Positions 27,894 through 38,560 of a DNA stretch of 47,473 nt are shown here, piece after piece; position 1 is the stretch's first letter, and each line of letters starts with the position of its first letter. The position numbers were made by a program, and so were the translations under genes. Under the pieces are notes generated by a model. It had not been told where the DNA came from. It saw only the letters and a program-made list of their open reading frames with translations, and ran no database searches. Source of the DNA: Opitutales bacterium (GTDB lineage Bacteria; Verrucomicrobiota; Verrucomicrobiia; Opitutales; JAJFLR01); the NCBI GenBank assembly GCA_021772565.1, contig JAJFLR010000022.1, forward strand, positions 1-47,473, in the 5' to 3' direction.

Positions 27894-30428
27894 CTAATTT
27901 TCAGGTAGTCGTTTACATGCAACGTCAAATAGAAACAACAATAATGTAAATATTAAAATCCATGACCATATTTCAATTTCTCTAACCGCATCATTATTAT
28001 TTTCAGTTATTAGCTTTTCATCATTACTATAAATACGCCCATTGGTATCTGTCGCCAATTTTTCTAACCTCTCAATATCTGGTGGAAGCATCAAATATTC
28101 TGCAGAATAGCCAATAATTTCCGGAATATATTTTCTGAACAATGAATTATTTTTTGAATCAAATAATTCTAAATCAATATGGTAAATTCCTTGTAAATTT
28201 GTCTTAACTAATGCTTCTAATAAACTCGGAATGCTATGATTAAGCTCGTATTCATTTCGAGACCCATCAGGAAACAATATTCGTGCTTTCCCCTTAGTAT
28301 GATTAACGATGTTTCCAAAATTATCAATAGACTCTATTTGAATTTTATATCCGTCTGATGTTTTATCAATTAGCATGGGAAAATTTTTTAAAGCTTCTAC
28401 ACGCATTAACTTACGAAAAACCTGAACCCAAAATTTACTGTAACCATTCCAACGCAACCACTCTACCGCCCATCGATTTCTAGCATCAGAAGTAAATGCT
28501 CCGACATTGCCCAATCCATATCTCCAGGTTGCCAACAAGGGCTCTCCATTTTCAGTCGACAACCATATTTCAGCTGTCGGCTTTGGTTGAGTTGCAACAT
28601 ATCCATACAAAAATGGAGCTGAGCTGAAGTCAATTCCTTCCAAAAATTCTGCCTGAGTGATTACCTGTGGCAAAAAAGGGATCTCTCGTAATACTGATTT
28701 AGATGCAGTCATTGTCTCTTTAGCAAAAATTTGTGGAATGCTACTGGCATCATCAGTAAAATAGAATCTCCCATTTCCCCATTGTGCAATTTCACTGAGT
28801 AAATTTGTATCTGCATTCTGACCAACACCGACGGTGCTGACCGTAATTTTTTCCTGTGTCATGCGAGTAGTTAATTCATAAAAAGGTCCCGGCTGAGATT
28901 GCCCATCGGTCAATATGATAACGTGTTTAATTTTAGCCGGAATATTATTCAGTTGATTATAAGCCAGTTCCATTGCAGGAGAAATATTTGTGCCACCACC
29001 AGCCTGAATTGAGCTGATTAAGTTTATTAAACCAAATTTATCAAAAACTGTCTGCATATTGGCTACCCAAAAAGCATCACCATCGAAAGCAACAACACCG
29101 GCATAATCATTTTGTGATAGTAATTCTATTGCTGCCTTCGCCGCATCCTTTGCCATCTCAATTTTTTCGCCATTCATACTTCCGCTTTTATCAATGAGAA
29201 GTGCAAGACCTAACGCAGGATCTTCTTTCTCCTTTTCAAAATCACATTTAACGGGCAACATTTCTTCTATAACAGTACGATAATAGCCTCCCAATCCAAA
29301 AGATTGATCACCCCCCAACATTAAAAAACCTCCTCCAAAATCTTTAACATAGTCTTTATATAATATGAACTGATCTGCCCGAAGTTGTGTTGCCGCAATA
29401 TTGTCAATTACCAGAAGGTCATAATTTTGTAAGTCGGACATAGAAGTGGGAGCACCAGCTAACGGTCTGGTGTCGAGCAGTATACCGTCATCTTTTAAGG
29501 CCCACGATAAATAACGTACTGCACCAAGATTATCTGTAATTATAAGAGCCTTGGAAACACCTTTGGATTGAACAAGAGTTGATAATGTATTGTTATCAAC
29601 AATCGAATCATTCTTACTGTGAATTTCGATTGTGAACTCACTCAATTTGTTTTCACTGATTGTTTCCTCAAAATTATAACGATTTTGACCTGCTTTTAGT
29701 AAAACTGAATTAGTGGAAGTAAGTAATCCATTTTTAAAAATTTTAATTACCGCATCAGAGCTAGAATTACTAATAATTTCAATATCGATATTAAATGGTT
29801 CTGATATGTTAACCTGTTTAGGCGCAGAAATATTTTTAAGAATTACTTCAGGGTTATTTGGTGGATGAATACTCACAACGTGGGTTTGAATATTGGAAGC
29901 CTTTAATGCTTCGGCTTCTTCAACCCAACTCAATGGAGCACGTCCATCTGAAAATAGAATGATTGTGTTATTAAACCCGGATGGAAATGAGGCACGTGCC
30001 AAACGCAATGCTCCTGCTAAGTCTGTATTTTTTTTATCAATGCTCAATTTTTTAAAATCATCCAAACGCTCAACCTTCGTAACAACTGACGCTTCAGTGG
30101 CAAATGCAATTACCGTTTCGTTTTCAAATAATGATTTAGTATTAATTTTATCTTTTAATTCGAAATAACGGTTTATAGCTTCGTTGCCCATACTATCACT
30201 TACATCAATCAGCCAGACAACAGCCTGCCGATCTGTAGAAATTTTCAATCGAACATCAAGTAATGCAATTACGAGCAAGATAAATAAACTGATGCGAATA
30301 GTTAATATTTTTACTCTTCTTTTATTACTGAATGAATCTAAAGAATGTTTTGAATAATAGATAACAAAAGTTATCGCGAATAATGCAAATAACGGCCAAT
30401 AATTAGTTATATAAATGGATTCTATCAT
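27894..30428 (-). CDS. Membrane protein with two von Willebrand A domains
   Basis: The 844-residue protein has two N-terminal membrane helices (about 7-25 and 41-58), a VWA domain with MIDAS motif DVSDS (75-79), and a strand-rich Ig-like region. A glutamine-amidotransferase-like segment follows (DLLVIDNIAATQL and FGGGFLMLGGDQSFGLGGYY), then a second VWA with DKSGS near residue 409. One C-terminal helix (WSWILIFTLLLFLFDVA) ends it. This architecture is known in uncharacterised membrane proteins paired with BatA-like proteins. It overlaps the upstream gene by four bases (ATGA), so the pair is translationally coupled. MoxR ATPase, the usual third member, is not adjacent. Confidence 0.85.
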   Translation of the reverse strand: MIESIYITNYWPLFALFAITFVIYYSKHSLDSFSNKRRVKILTIRISLFILLVIALLDVRLKISTDRQAVVWLIDVSDSMGNEAINRYFELKDKINTKSLFENETVIAFATEASVVTKVERLDDFKKLSIDKKNTDLAGALRLARASFPSGFNNTIILFSDGRAPLSWVEEAEALKASNIQTHVVSIHPPNNPEVILKNISAPKQVNISEPFNIDIEIISNSSSDAVIKIFKNGLLTSTNSVLLKAGQNRYNFEETISENKLSEFTIEIHSKNDSIVDNNTLSTLVQSKGVSKALIITDNLGAVRYLSWALKDDGILLDTRPLAGAPTSMSDLQNYDLLVIDNIAATQLRADQFILYKDYVKDFGGGFLMLGGDQSFGLGGYYRTVIEEMLPVKCDFEKEKEDPALGLALLIDKSGSMNGEKIEMAKDAAKAAIELLSQNDYAGVVAFDGDAFWVANMQTVFDKFGLINLISSIQAGGGTNISPAMELAYNQLNNIPAKIKHVIILTDGQSQPGPFYELTTRMTQEKITVSTVGVGQNADTNLLSEIAQWGNGRFYFTDDASSIPQIFAKETMTASKSVLREIPFLPQVITQAEFLEGIDFSSAPFLYGYVATQPKPTAEIWLSTENGEPLLATWRYGLGNVGAFTSDARNRWAVEWLRWNGYSKFWVQVFRKLMRVEALKNFPMLIDKTSDGYKIQIESIDNFGNIVNHTKGKARILFPDGSRNEYELNHSIPSLLEALVKTNLQGIYHIDLELFDSKNNSLFRKYIPEIIGYSAEYLMLPPDIERLEKLATDTNGRIYSNDEKLITENNNDAVREIEIWSWILIFTLLLFLFDVACKRLPEN

Positions 30429-32110
30429 TCAGTTATCCTTTTCGAATATAAACCCATTTCAATTACACACCAAATTAACGCCAAAATAACCAACAACCAC
30501 CAAATTGGGAAAGCAGACCACCATGATAAATTTTTTTTAATGTTATTACTATCTGATAAACTATCTGGAAGAGATGAATTAAAAAGTGTTGCTGGCTGTC
30601 CCGGAAGTTCCGCACTTACACCATTTGCAAATGGACGAATTTCAGAAATAATATTACCCATAAAAATTGGGAATGCCGTGCGAAATGGGAGATCAGTTGC
30701 ATCAATATCAAACGCTAACAATATCCAATTAAATTTATTTGTATGTTCATATCCCCAAATTAATGGCACGCCAAAACTGTCTGCAAAAGTTGTAGATATT
30801 TCAGAAGGTAGATAATTACCAGCAGAGTTTACTTTTATATTTTCAAGCCCTGTAAAATTTAAAATAGTTGCATCACTTTTCCATGATGAAATTAGCGGAC
30901 TTTTAACTTCATCTTTATACGTTCCCCAAAAACCATCACGCTCAGGATTTATAATTAATGCAAATGATTCTTTGAAATTTTCAGGAGGAACAGATTTATT
31001 AAAAACCGATAAACTACTACTGCTCATCTGTTCTACAGGCAAATCTTCTGATTTTAAAATTTTTGATACAGTAACACCGGGTATCGATAAAAAGACCGCC
31101 TCCAAAAATTGATCTTGTTTGCCCACTAGATTAATTTTAATCGGTTTTATGGGAGCTAATTCTAACGTTGCACTATTATCATCAGTCAATCTGTCTTGTT
31201 CATTACTTTCCAACTTAAGTTTATATTGAACTTTTTGTTCCACTTTTTCAATCCAAGTATAATTCCAGGCATTACTATTCTTAAAAGAAATATCTATTGC
31301 ATCTATCAACTGGTTGTTTCGATACAACAGAACCCGTTCATTGAAATTAGATTTTCCAGTAAAATTTATACTGGCAGTCAGTATATACTCAGTTCCAAAA
31401 TCACTATTTCGTCTGGCTGAAAAATTTGTTATTCCAATATTATCAATTGATTTTTTCAGATGAACCAATGACACATTTTCCAGTAAACCTGAATTCAAGA
31501 TGGTGTTATACGATTCTTCAGTCAACCAGACGCCGTCAGTAAAAAAAATTATTTCATAATTATCAACTGTACGTGATAAATTCCGTGCAAGTTTTAAAAC
31601 CGGTATTATTTCAGTTTCGAGATCAACAGTCTGTGCAGTCTTTAATAACTGTTTATGGTTTTGTTTATTATTTGACCATTCTGAAATTATTTTAGGTGTA
31701 TTTTCTGCTGTCAAAATTATTGCCTGGTCAATATATCTTAGCCTATCAATCTCACTACCGGCTAATTTTATTGATTCTATCCATGAGCTATTATCATTTA
31801 CATCTATAGCAGACATACTGACAGAGGGATCAAGAATAATTATTTTGTGATTTACATTTTTTGATTTTGAAAAAAACGGCCGGCTCAATGCAAAAGCCAA
31901 TATAAATATAAAAATTAGTTGGAGTAAGTAAGAAATCCAATTTCTAAATTTTCTCCAAAAGGGTTGATTGTGTAATTGGGTAGATAGCTGATTCCAGAAA
32001 AGTAAATTACTGACAACCCGCTTGCGTGGTTTTTGTTTAAGCAGATAAAAGATAAGCACCGGTAGAGCCAGCAATAAATAAAACCAGGCCCAAGGTGAAA
32101 AAAAACTCAT
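30425..32110 (-). CDS. BatA-like N-terminal / VWA membrane protein
   Basis: The 561-residue protein opens with the aerotolerance-type BatA N-terminus (FFSPWAWFYLLLALPVLIFY and a basic KQKPRKR stretch). A second helix lies near residues 60-80, followed by a VWA domain with DPSVS as MIDAS. A final helix is at about 535-555 (WWLLVILALIWCVIEMGLYS). Most of the chain is therefore periplasmic. It precedes the double-VWA protein with a four-base overlap. In Bat operons such proteins are linked to stress tolerance or protein assembly, but the role here is not known. Confidence 0.82.
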   Translation of the reverse strand: MSFFSPWAWFYLLLALPVLIFYLLKQKPRKRVVSNLLFWNQLSTQLHNQPFWRKFRNWISYLLQLIFIFILAFALSRPFFSKSKNVNHKIIILDPSVSMSAIDVNDNSSWIESIKLAGSEIDRLRYIDQAIILTAENTPKIISEWSNNKQNHKQLLKTAQTVDLETEIIPVLKLARNLSRTVDNYEIIFFTDGVWLTEESYNTILNSGLLENVSLVHLKKSIDNIGITNFSARRNSDFGTEYILTASINFTGKSNFNERVLLYRNNQLIDAIDISFKNSNAWNYTWIEKVEQKVQYKLKLESNEQDRLTDDNSATLELAPIKPIKINLVGKQDQFLEAVFLSIPGVTVSKILKSEDLPVEQMSSSSLSVFNKSVPPENFKESFALIINPERDGFWGTYKDEVKSPLISSWKSDATILNFTGLENIKVNSAGNYLPSEISTTFADSFGVPLIWGYEHTNKFNWILLAFDIDATDLPFRTAFPIFMGNIISEIRPFANGVSAELPGQPATLFNSSLPDSLSDSNNIKKNLSWWSAFPIWWLLVILALIWCVIEMGLYSKRITE

Positions 32111-32148
32111 TTAACGCATTTTAAGAAATCTGTACTAAATTGAATAAA

Positions 32149-32505
<357 letters not shown>

Positions 32506-32562
32506 TTAAAATGCTAATTTAAGCTATTTAAAAATATAATAACAACCCATAAAATTAAAAAT

Positions 32563-34350
32563 TTATATATCCAAATCAACTGTATTAATACGCAAATCTC
32601 GCAATTGCTTTTCAGTGACAGGTGCTGGACTCTGAGTCATCAGGCATTGCCCTTTTTGTGTTTTAGGAAATGCGATCACATCGCGGATACTCTCTCTACC
32701 CGCCAGAATTGCAACTAATCGATCCAGACCAAGCGCAATCCCACCATGAGGTGGCGCTCCAAATTGAAATGCTTTTAACATATAACCAAATCTTGTCTCA
32801 ACAACATCTGGTGGAATTTTTAAAACATCTTCAAATACCTTCTTTTGAAGTTCTGGCTGATGAATACGAATGCTTCCTCCCCCCAGTTCAACTCCATTGA
32901 GTACTATGTCATAATGCTGACCTCGAATTTTTTGTGGATCTGAATCAAGCAAGGAGGTATCCTCTGGAACAGGTGAAGTAAATGGATGATGCGCCGATAC
33001 ATATCGATCTTCTTCAGGATCGTGTAACATTAATGGAAATTCTATTACCCAGAGAAAATCGTAACGGTCATCTGGTATTTCCAGTCGCCCTTTTTTCTTT
33101 AATAATTCAGCGGCTTCCAATCTAACACGTCCCAAAATAGCACAAGCTCTATCCCATTCAGCAGCCGCAAAAAATATTATGTCTCCCTCTTCAACTTGCA
33201 GCCTTGTTTTCAAAGCCGCTTTTTCATCTTCAGATAAAAATTTCAAAATCGGTGATTTCCATTCACCCTTTTCGGATTTGATAAAAGCCAGTCCTTTGGC
33301 TCCCAGCAATTTCGCAGATTCTTCAAGCTGTTTTAATTCACCCTGCGTTAAATCAGCCAGTCCTTTTGCATTAAAAGCTTTTACGACACCGCCTTTTTTG
33401 ATCACGCCTGAGAAAACTTTAAATTCTGATTCTTTAAAAACATCGACAAAGTCCACTATTTCCAAATCAAAGCGTGTATCCGGTTTATCGACGCCGTAAC
33501 GGTTCATTGCATCAGTATATGGCATACGTGGAAAAGGCACTGGAATATCAATATCAAGCACCTCTTTCCAAATTCTTTGTAACAGCCCCTCAATCAACTT
33601 ATACATGTCCTCACGGTCAATAAATGACATCTCCAGATCGATTTGGGTAAACTCAGGTTGACGATCGGCGCGTAAATCTTCATCGCGAAAACAACGAGCG
33701 ATTTGATAGTAACGCTCAACACCGGCAACCATTAGCATTTGCTTATACTGCTGAGGAGATTGCGTGAGTGCATAAAAACTACCGGGACTCATTCGACTTG
33801 GCACAAGAAACTCACGTGCACCTTCCGGGGTACTTTTAAAAAATATCGGTGTTTCTACTTCAATAAATTTTTGCTCATCCAAGTAGGTATGAATTGATCG
33901 AACAGTTTGATGTCGTTGTTTTAAGACATTTAAAACCGATGGCCTTCTCATATCAAGATAACGGTATGTTAATCTTAAGTCCTCATGAACTCGTTCAGCT
34001 TTTTCATCCTCGAGGGGAAAAGGAGGTGTTTGTGAAATATTATGAATCAACAATTCTTCTGCATGGACTTCGATTTCTCCGGTAAATAATTTTGAGTTAA
34101 TTGTTTCTGCCGGTCTCAATTGCACCAAACCGTGGGCTTCAATAACAGACTCCGGCTTTAACTCTGAAAGCAATTTACCATAATTATTTTGATTTGGATC
34201 AAATACAATTTGTGTCAAACCTTCACGATCCCGCAAATCGAGAAAAATTATTCCTCCATGATCCCGTAAAGATTCAATCCAGCCAATTAAAGCAACTGAT
34301 TCACCAGCATTCTTTTTTGTTAACTCACAACAATGATGTGTTCTTTTCAT
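32563..34350 (-). CDS. aspS: Aspartyl-tRNA synthetase
   Basis: The 595-residue class II enzyme charges tRNA-Asp. Its N-terminal OB fold begins at about residue 18 (GWIESLRDHGGIIFLDLRDR). The class II core contains motif 2 (ARCFRDEDLRADRQPEFTQI). The bacterial-type GAD insertion lies in between (VVKAFNAKGLADLTQGEL). Motif 3 is PPHGGIALGLDRLVAILAGR. I take the ATG at 34350; the longer frame to 34395 adds 15 unusual residues. The GAD insertion identifies it as the bacterial form; tRNA-Asn specificity cannot be judged here. Confidence 0.95.
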   Translation of the reverse strand: MKRTHHCCELTKKNAGESVALIGWIESLRDHGGIIFLDLRDREGLTQIVFDPNQNNYGKLLSELKPESVIEAHGLVQLRPAETINSKLFTGEIEVHAEELLIHNISQTPPFPLEDEKAERVHEDLRLTYRYLDMRRPSVLNVLKQRHQTVRSIHTYLDEQKFIEVETPIFFKSTPEGAREFLVPSRMSPGSFYALTQSPQQYKQMLMVAGVERYYQIARCFRDEDLRADRQPEFTQIDLEMSFIDREDMYKLIEGLLQRIWKEVLDIDIPVPFPRMPYTDAMNRYGVDKPDTRFDLEIVDFVDVFKESEFKVFSGVIKKGGVVKAFNAKGLADLTQGELKQLEESAKLLGAKGLAFIKSEKGEWKSPILKFLSEDEKAALKTRLQVEEGDIIFFAAAEWDRACAILGRVRLEAAELLKKKGRLEIPDDRYDFLWVIEFPLMLHDPEEDRYVSAHHPFTSPVPEDTSLLDSDPQKIRGQHYDIVLNGVELGGGSIRIHQPELQKKVFEDVLKIPPDVVETRFGYMLKAFQFGAPPHGGIALGLDRLVAILAGRESIRDVIAFPKTQKGQCLMTQSPAPVTEKQLRDLRINTVDLDI

Positions 34351-34395
34351 TTCAATGTTTATACTATTAAATATTAATTGCTCCTTTATTATCAT

Positions 34396-34891
34396 ATAAT
34401 TATTTTATTCAATAACGAAATTTTCTAATACAAACATGATTGACTACTTTTCAGTTTAGCAAATTCCTTTTCTGCCATACCCAAAAAGCAATATTTGAAT
34501 GTTATAAATAATGAATTTACTAAAATATTATCAGTTGCTGTTATTAACATTTTATTAATTTTTGTTCTAGACAACATAAGTTGTTTAACGTATATTGTTT
34601 ACAATTATTCACAGTCGCTAATTTAAGAATGCTCATCATCATGCAGACTAATAAATACCCCTTAGAGTATATCCACAATACTCCAAATAGATTAGAAATA
34701 ATTTTAGGCATTAAAAAATTTTCACAACCCACTTTTCTCAAATTTTTTAAGCCAATACCCGGCCACACATAACAATATTTAAAATTTAACAAACACATTA
34801 ATGATACAGAGTTATAAATAATTTTATAACGTTTACTAAATTTGGTTTTTTTAAATTAAAATAATAATTAATAAATAGAAAGGTAAATATA
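34396..34891. other. Gene-free divergent intergenic region
   Basis: About 500 AT-rich bases separate aspS from the first PEP-CTERM gene, which are transcribed away from each other. I see no credible gene or RNA. A weak palindrome ACAACATAAGTTGT (34571-34584) is followed by TTGTTTAAC and TTGTTTACA repeats that could be a regulator-binding area. The region must hold promoters for both neighbours. Confidence 0.4.
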
Positions 34892-35617
34892 ATGAATAAA
34901 ATGAAAGTTACTAAAAATATGAAAAATAGAATTAATAAATACACAGCCGGAACACAGAGTCTGCTATTAGCGACTGGGGCTTTTGCAGCAGCACAAGACA
35001 CAGATGCAACTGTAGTACCATTGTCATTACCGGGAACGATATTGAATCACACATTTGACCTCACAAATGGGACTCAATACGTTGACTATGCAGTATACGG
35101 CTTTGGGGTAAATGGCACTTTGCGGTTTTATGGGTTTGATAATGGAATCACTGTTAAAATAGTTGGCCTGGTTCCGATGGCACAGGTCTATGTAAAGACA
35201 AATACCAACTCGTTTCAAAATTATGATGCAAAAATATTTAATCCAGGAGATTTGGTATCAACTATTAGCGATGTCACAGGTGGCTACAACACGATAAATT
35301 ACAATCTGACATCGATTCATTTTAATGGAAATGAGCGTTCGCCCTGGACAAGTGCTCATAGCGACGTTGCGTTAGGTTTTGTCACACAAAGTAATCATGC
35401 CGGATTCATCAACATAAATTGGGACGCAGCAAACAATGCCATGACTGTTCTCGGCGGCGCTTATGAAAATGTTTCCGGGCTGGCAATAACGGTGACATCG
35501 GCTATTCCCGAACCTGCAGATTACGCTGCTGCACTCGGTCTCGGTGCTCTCGGACTGGCGTATTACCGCAATCGCCGAAATTTAAAACAACGAGCAAAAA
35601 TTAAATCAATCAATTAA
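34892..35617 (+). CDS. PEP-CTERM surface protein, paralogous family member 1
   Basis: The 241-residue protein has an N-terminal targeting region with basic residues and a hydrophobic stretch (KYTAGTQSLLLATGAFAAAQ), then a secreted beta-rich body. Its core RSPWTSAHSDVALGF and GFININWDAANNAMTVLGG recurs in three other proteins here. The C-terminal sorting signal is PEPADYAAALGLGALGLAYY followed by basic residues. PEP-CTERM tails are processed by exosortase and direct proteins to the envelope or exopolysaccharide. The start is supported by AGAAAGG upstream. No exosortase gene is in this window. Confidence 0.88.
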   Translation: MNKMKVTKNMKNRINKYTAGTQSLLLATGAFAAAQDTDATVVPLSLPGTILNHTFDLTNGTQYVDYAVYGFGVNGTLRFYGFDNGITVKIVGLVPMAQVYVKTNTNSFQNYDAKIFNPGDLVSTISDVTGGYNTINYNLTSIHFNGNERSPWTSAHSDVALGFVTQSNHAGFININWDAANNAMTVLGGAYENVSGLAITVTSAIPEPADYAAALGLGALGLAYYRNRRNLKQRAKIKSIN

Positions 35618-35641
35618 CAATTAATAGAAAGGATAAAAATC

Positions 35642-36307
35642 ATGAAAATAGAAATTAATAAAAATAACGTATCAATTAATAAAAGACTGAATCAGTTCGC
35701 TGTCGGGTCTCGGAGTGTCGCGGTATTAGCAGGAGCTGTTGGCACTGCTATTACAGCGGACGGTTCCGTGGTCAACCTAAACCTCGGGACTTTGTCAAAC
35801 AAGACGTTTAAAGCTGACGGGACCGGAACCGGTGGTGGATTTGGGGGCGTGTATTTCACTTTTGCAGATTCCAGTAAAATTAGATTCTACGGCTATAATG
35901 ACCAGATACAAATTAACGGGGGAAACAATGCATACACATTCCAATATGCCATCTTATCTGACAATGCCATATACTATTCGTCAAATTCGACCGTCAACGG
36001 TTCAAGGACACAAACCACAACAGCAAAACTTGCCTATAATGGTAATAATCTTGGTTCATGGACCACGAATCGCTTGAACGGTGCTATCGGTTTCAAGACC
36101 GGAGATGATAAGTTTGGTTTTTTCCGTGTCTCATGGGTGGCATCGACAAAAACGTTAACCGTATTGAGTGGCAAAATTGAAAGTGTTGCTAATACTGCTA
36201 TAGCCGTCCCCGAACCAGCTGAATACGCGGCGGCGCTCGGCCTGGGAGTAATTGGGTTAGCTTATTATCGGAAACGCAAAGGATTAAACAAACGGCTTAG
36301 AAAGTAG
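35642..36307 (+). CDS. PEP-CTERM surface protein, paralogous family member 2
   Basis: The 221-residue protein shares with member 1 the N-terminal pattern (QFAVGSRSVAVLAGAVGTAI) and the core GSWTTNRLNGAIGFKTGDDK then WVASTKTLTVLSG. Its tail is PEPAEYAAALGLGVIGLAYY followed by RKRKG. It lies 24 bases after member 1 and is preceded by the same leader, AGAAAGGATAAA. The repeated leader and gene ends indicate that the genes arose by tandem duplication together with their intergenic DNA. Function beyond surface localisation is not visible. Confidence 0.87.
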   Translation: MKIEINKNNVSINKRLNQFAVGSRSVAVLAGAVGTAITADGSVVNLNLGTLSNKTFKADGTGTGGGFGGVYFTFADSSKIRFYGYNDQIQINGGNNAYTFQYAILSDNAIYYSSNSTVNGSRTQTTTAKLAYNGNNLGSWTTNRLNGAIGFKTGDDKFGFFRVSWVASTKTLTVLSGKIESVANTAIAVPEPAEYAAALGLGVIGLAYYRKRKGLNKRLRK

Positions 36308-36339
36308 TTAGAAATTGGAATTTAGGAGGATTACATATC

Positions 36340-37080
36340 ATGAAAAAGGAAGTTAAACAAAGTATTCAATTAAAAAATAATATAAATATCATGAATAAAT
36401 ATAACAAAATAATGAAAAATATAGTTAATGCAATTCGAACTGTTATCGTGGTGACGATAACATCCGGATTGAATACAGTAGCGTCAGGTGCACTGAATAT
36501 CAATGTCACTAGTAGTGGAACAGGTTCCACTACCTGGACGTTTTCAGGTTCGACAAATACGGCAACTACAGGAACGGTTAGACCAACCGGAGATCCGTCA
36601 TTCAACTTTGAGGATTCGATGTCGTTTGATATTGATGGAGGTGGAGCTTTAACCACTTCATTTATGGCAAATGCCTCGTCGATAACAAACAGGTTGTTCA
36701 ACGTTGGCTCCGGCACGGCATCGATTACAATCGGTACGGACACAAAGTCAATTACACAACTGTTCTTAAATAATAACAGCGACCCCAATCAGGATGAATT
36801 TGGCATCCGTGTGAGTGATCAATTGATCTATAATCTGGAACAGGCGACAACATGGACTGGAGCTATTGTAGTGCCCGTAGATTTTAGTGATCTGATAGTT
36901 GGAACATATTTTAATACGGCAAATTTTGGCGGCCCGGCTTTTTCAACCGGCCCCAATGCTGTTGTTTTGAATATTGTGCCGGAACCATCTACCTACGCAA
37001 TTCTAGCCGGATTGAGTGCTCTAGGGCTGGTCTATTATCGCAAACATCAATGTCAAAACTGCAATCGAGTATTAAATTAA
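36340..37080 (+). CDS. PEP-CTERM protein, unrelated body
   Basis: The 246-residue protein has the tail PEPSTYAILAGLSALGLVYY but not the shared core of its neighbours. A long N-terminal stretch precedes the hydrophobic signal (IRTVIVVTITSGLNTVASGA). The body is Ser/Thr/Gly-rich and predicted beta-sandwich. AGGAGG about 11 bases upstream fixes the start. It lies in the same operon-like string between members 2 and 4, so the cluster carries mixed cargo for one sorting route. Confidence 0.85.
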   Translation: MKKEVKQSIQLKNNINIMNKYNKIMKNIVNAIRTVIVVTITSGLNTVASGALNINVTSSGTGSTTWTFSGSTNTATTGTVRPTGDPSFNFEDSMSFDIDGGGALTTSFMANASSITNRLFNVGSGTASITIGTDTKSITQLFLNNNSDPNQDEFGIRVSDQLIYNLEQATTWTGAIVVPVDFSDLIVGTYFNTANFGGPAFSTGPNAVVLNIVPEPSTYAILAGLSALGLVYYRKHQCQNCNRVLN

Positions 37081-37121
37081 ACTAATCAATTAACAATCAA
37101 TATAAAGAAAGGATAAATATT

Positions 37122-37814
37122 ATGAAAAAGGAAATTAATAAAAAGTTAAAACAGTTTGCTAATGGGTCTAAAAGCTTGGCAGCGGTAACCGGATACATAC
37201 TCGCGGCAAACAGCGTGGATGGCGCTCTAGAACAGATTAGTCTCTCAGCTTTTTCTGGAGACTTAACGATGAGTGCATCTGAATCCTATCGGAAGGTTGT
37301 CGTGCCGTTAGCCTTTACTGGTTCCACCGATTCGGATGACCTAATCTTTTTCCGTTCGGATAACAATCCAAATGGGAGCCTGCTATTCTCGTCTGGATAT
37401 GGTTCTGACGCTGGTTTCGTTTCATCAGGTTCTGTTCCTCAACTTTATTCGAGAGGTTCAAGCATAGATGGTACTAAAGATGCCGCAACTGATCATGCAT
37501 ACTTTGTTGCTTCTGGTGGATCGTCTAGTCCATGGGATTCTGATCAAACAGATGTAGCAGTTGGTTTCCACACAGGTGATAGTAGATTTGGTTATGTAAA
37601 TATTAATTGGGTAACAGCAACAAAAACAATAGAAATTAAAAAAATTGTGATTGAGACAAGTACTGGTGTTGCAGCACAATTTGCAGCAGTACCCGAACCG
37701 GCAGATTACGCTACAGCACTTGGACTAGGCGCAGCCGGACTGGCGTATTACCGCAATCGCAAAAACATAAAACAACGAGTAAAAATCAAATCAAATCAAT
37801 CACTTAACAATTAA
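37122..37814 (+). CDS. PEP-CTERM surface protein, paralogous family member 3
   Basis: The 230-residue protein again has the N-terminal pattern (QFANGSKSLAAVTGYILAAN) and core SSPWDSDQTDVAVGFHTGDS followed by GYVNINWVTATKTIEIKK. The tail is PEPADYATALGLGAAGLAYY with RNRKNIKQR after it, almost the same as member 1. The leader AAGAAAGGATAAATATT matches that of member 2. DNA similarity runs into the spacer after the gene, pointing to a recent duplication. Confidence 0.87.
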   Translation: MKKEINKKLKQFANGSKSLAAVTGYILAANSVDGALEQISLSAFSGDLTMSASESYRKVVVPLAFTGSTDSDDLIFFRSDNNPNGSLLFSSGYGSDAGFVSSGSVPQLYSRGSSIDGTKDAATDHAYFVASGGSSSPWDSDQTDVAVGFHTGDSRFGYVNINWVTATKTIEIKKIVIETSTGVAAQFAAVPEPADYATALGLGAAGLAYYRNRKNIKQRVKIKSNQSLNN

Positions 37815-37834
37815 TAACAATAAATAAAAATTAT

Positions 37835-38470
37835 ATGAAAATGATCAGTATAAATAAAATTAATCAAATGGTTATACTTTTATTAACCATATTGTTAAAC
37901 AGTATAGCTAGTGGGGCAGTAACTATTGGAACGTTAAATGTAACCGTCAATACTGACGGGTCTAATTTAAATTCAATATTTTCAACCACCGGAAGGAGTA
38001 GTGATATTCCTTGGGAAATTATTGGCGGATTTAATGATACACCAGTTTTATCAGTTGATAGTCAAACTTTCGTAGATGATTGGGCGGTTTCGTGGAATTT
38101 TGCTTCTTTTAGTTTTGCCAATGTGCAAAGTGGTTCTATTAATATTACAAACTTTGGCGGCAGTGGTCTTAGTGGAGGAGTTTATGTTGGTGATTCAATA
38201 ACGCAAACAGTTAATACAGCAATACAGAGTTCAGGTGCCGCGGCCTTTGCCGATAATGGTGCACTTTGGGCTTTTCAGCCGACACCATCTGGATCTATCT
38301 TTCTGGGTAATATTATTGGGACATTTTCTGGCACGCTTACAGCTATTGATTTAAATGTTAATTATAATTTAACTATTGTACCTGAACCTTCTATAATTGC
38401 ATTAGTCATCGGTGTGTTTGTTGTAGTTTTAGTCATGTTACATCGCGGTAAGCGGAATCGATTTATATAG
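37835..38470 (+). CDS. PEP-CTERM protein, unrelated body
   Basis: The 211-residue protein has a signal peptide (MVILLLTILLNSIASGAV), a Gly/Ser/Thr-rich beta body and a short tail, PEPSIIALVIGVFVVVLVML followed by HRGKRNR. The motif is recognisable but the helix differs from the AAALGLG type. It lies 20 bases after member 3 and is the last gene before a terminator. It does not share the paralogue core motif. Confidence 0.82.
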   Translation: MKMISINKINQMVILLLTILLNSIASGAVTIGTLNVTVNTDGSNLNSIFSTTGRSSDIPWEIIGGFNDTPVLSVDSQTFVDDWAVSWNFASFSFANVQSGSINITNFGGSGLSGGVYVGDSITQTVNTAIQSSGAAAFADNGALWAFQPTPSGSIFLGNIIGTFSGTLTAIDLNVNYNLTIVPEPSIIALVIGVFVVVLVMLHRGKRNRFI

Positions 38471-38525
38471 AGCTTGTAGGTTATAGGGAGACTAGCTGGC
38501 AGGAAAAGAGATTCATATTGGGAGA

Positions 38526-38560
38526 AAGCTCCTGACACTATGTTGCCAGGGGCTTTTGTT
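38526..38560 (+). terminator. Rho-independent terminator after the first PEP-CTERM gene string
   Basis: AGCTCCTG pairs with CAGGGGCT (one G-U pair) around a short loop, and the stem is followed by TTTTGTTT. It lies about 60 bases beyond the stop at 38470 and marks the end of the 34892-38470 transcription unit. The gap from 38561 to 38779 shows no gene. Confidence 0.75.

Noticed and set aside
34544-34798. Minus-strand frame of 84 codons in the gap before the PEP-CTERM cluster
   Set aside because: Irregular composition, no start signal, and AT-rich sequence typical of a regulatory gap.
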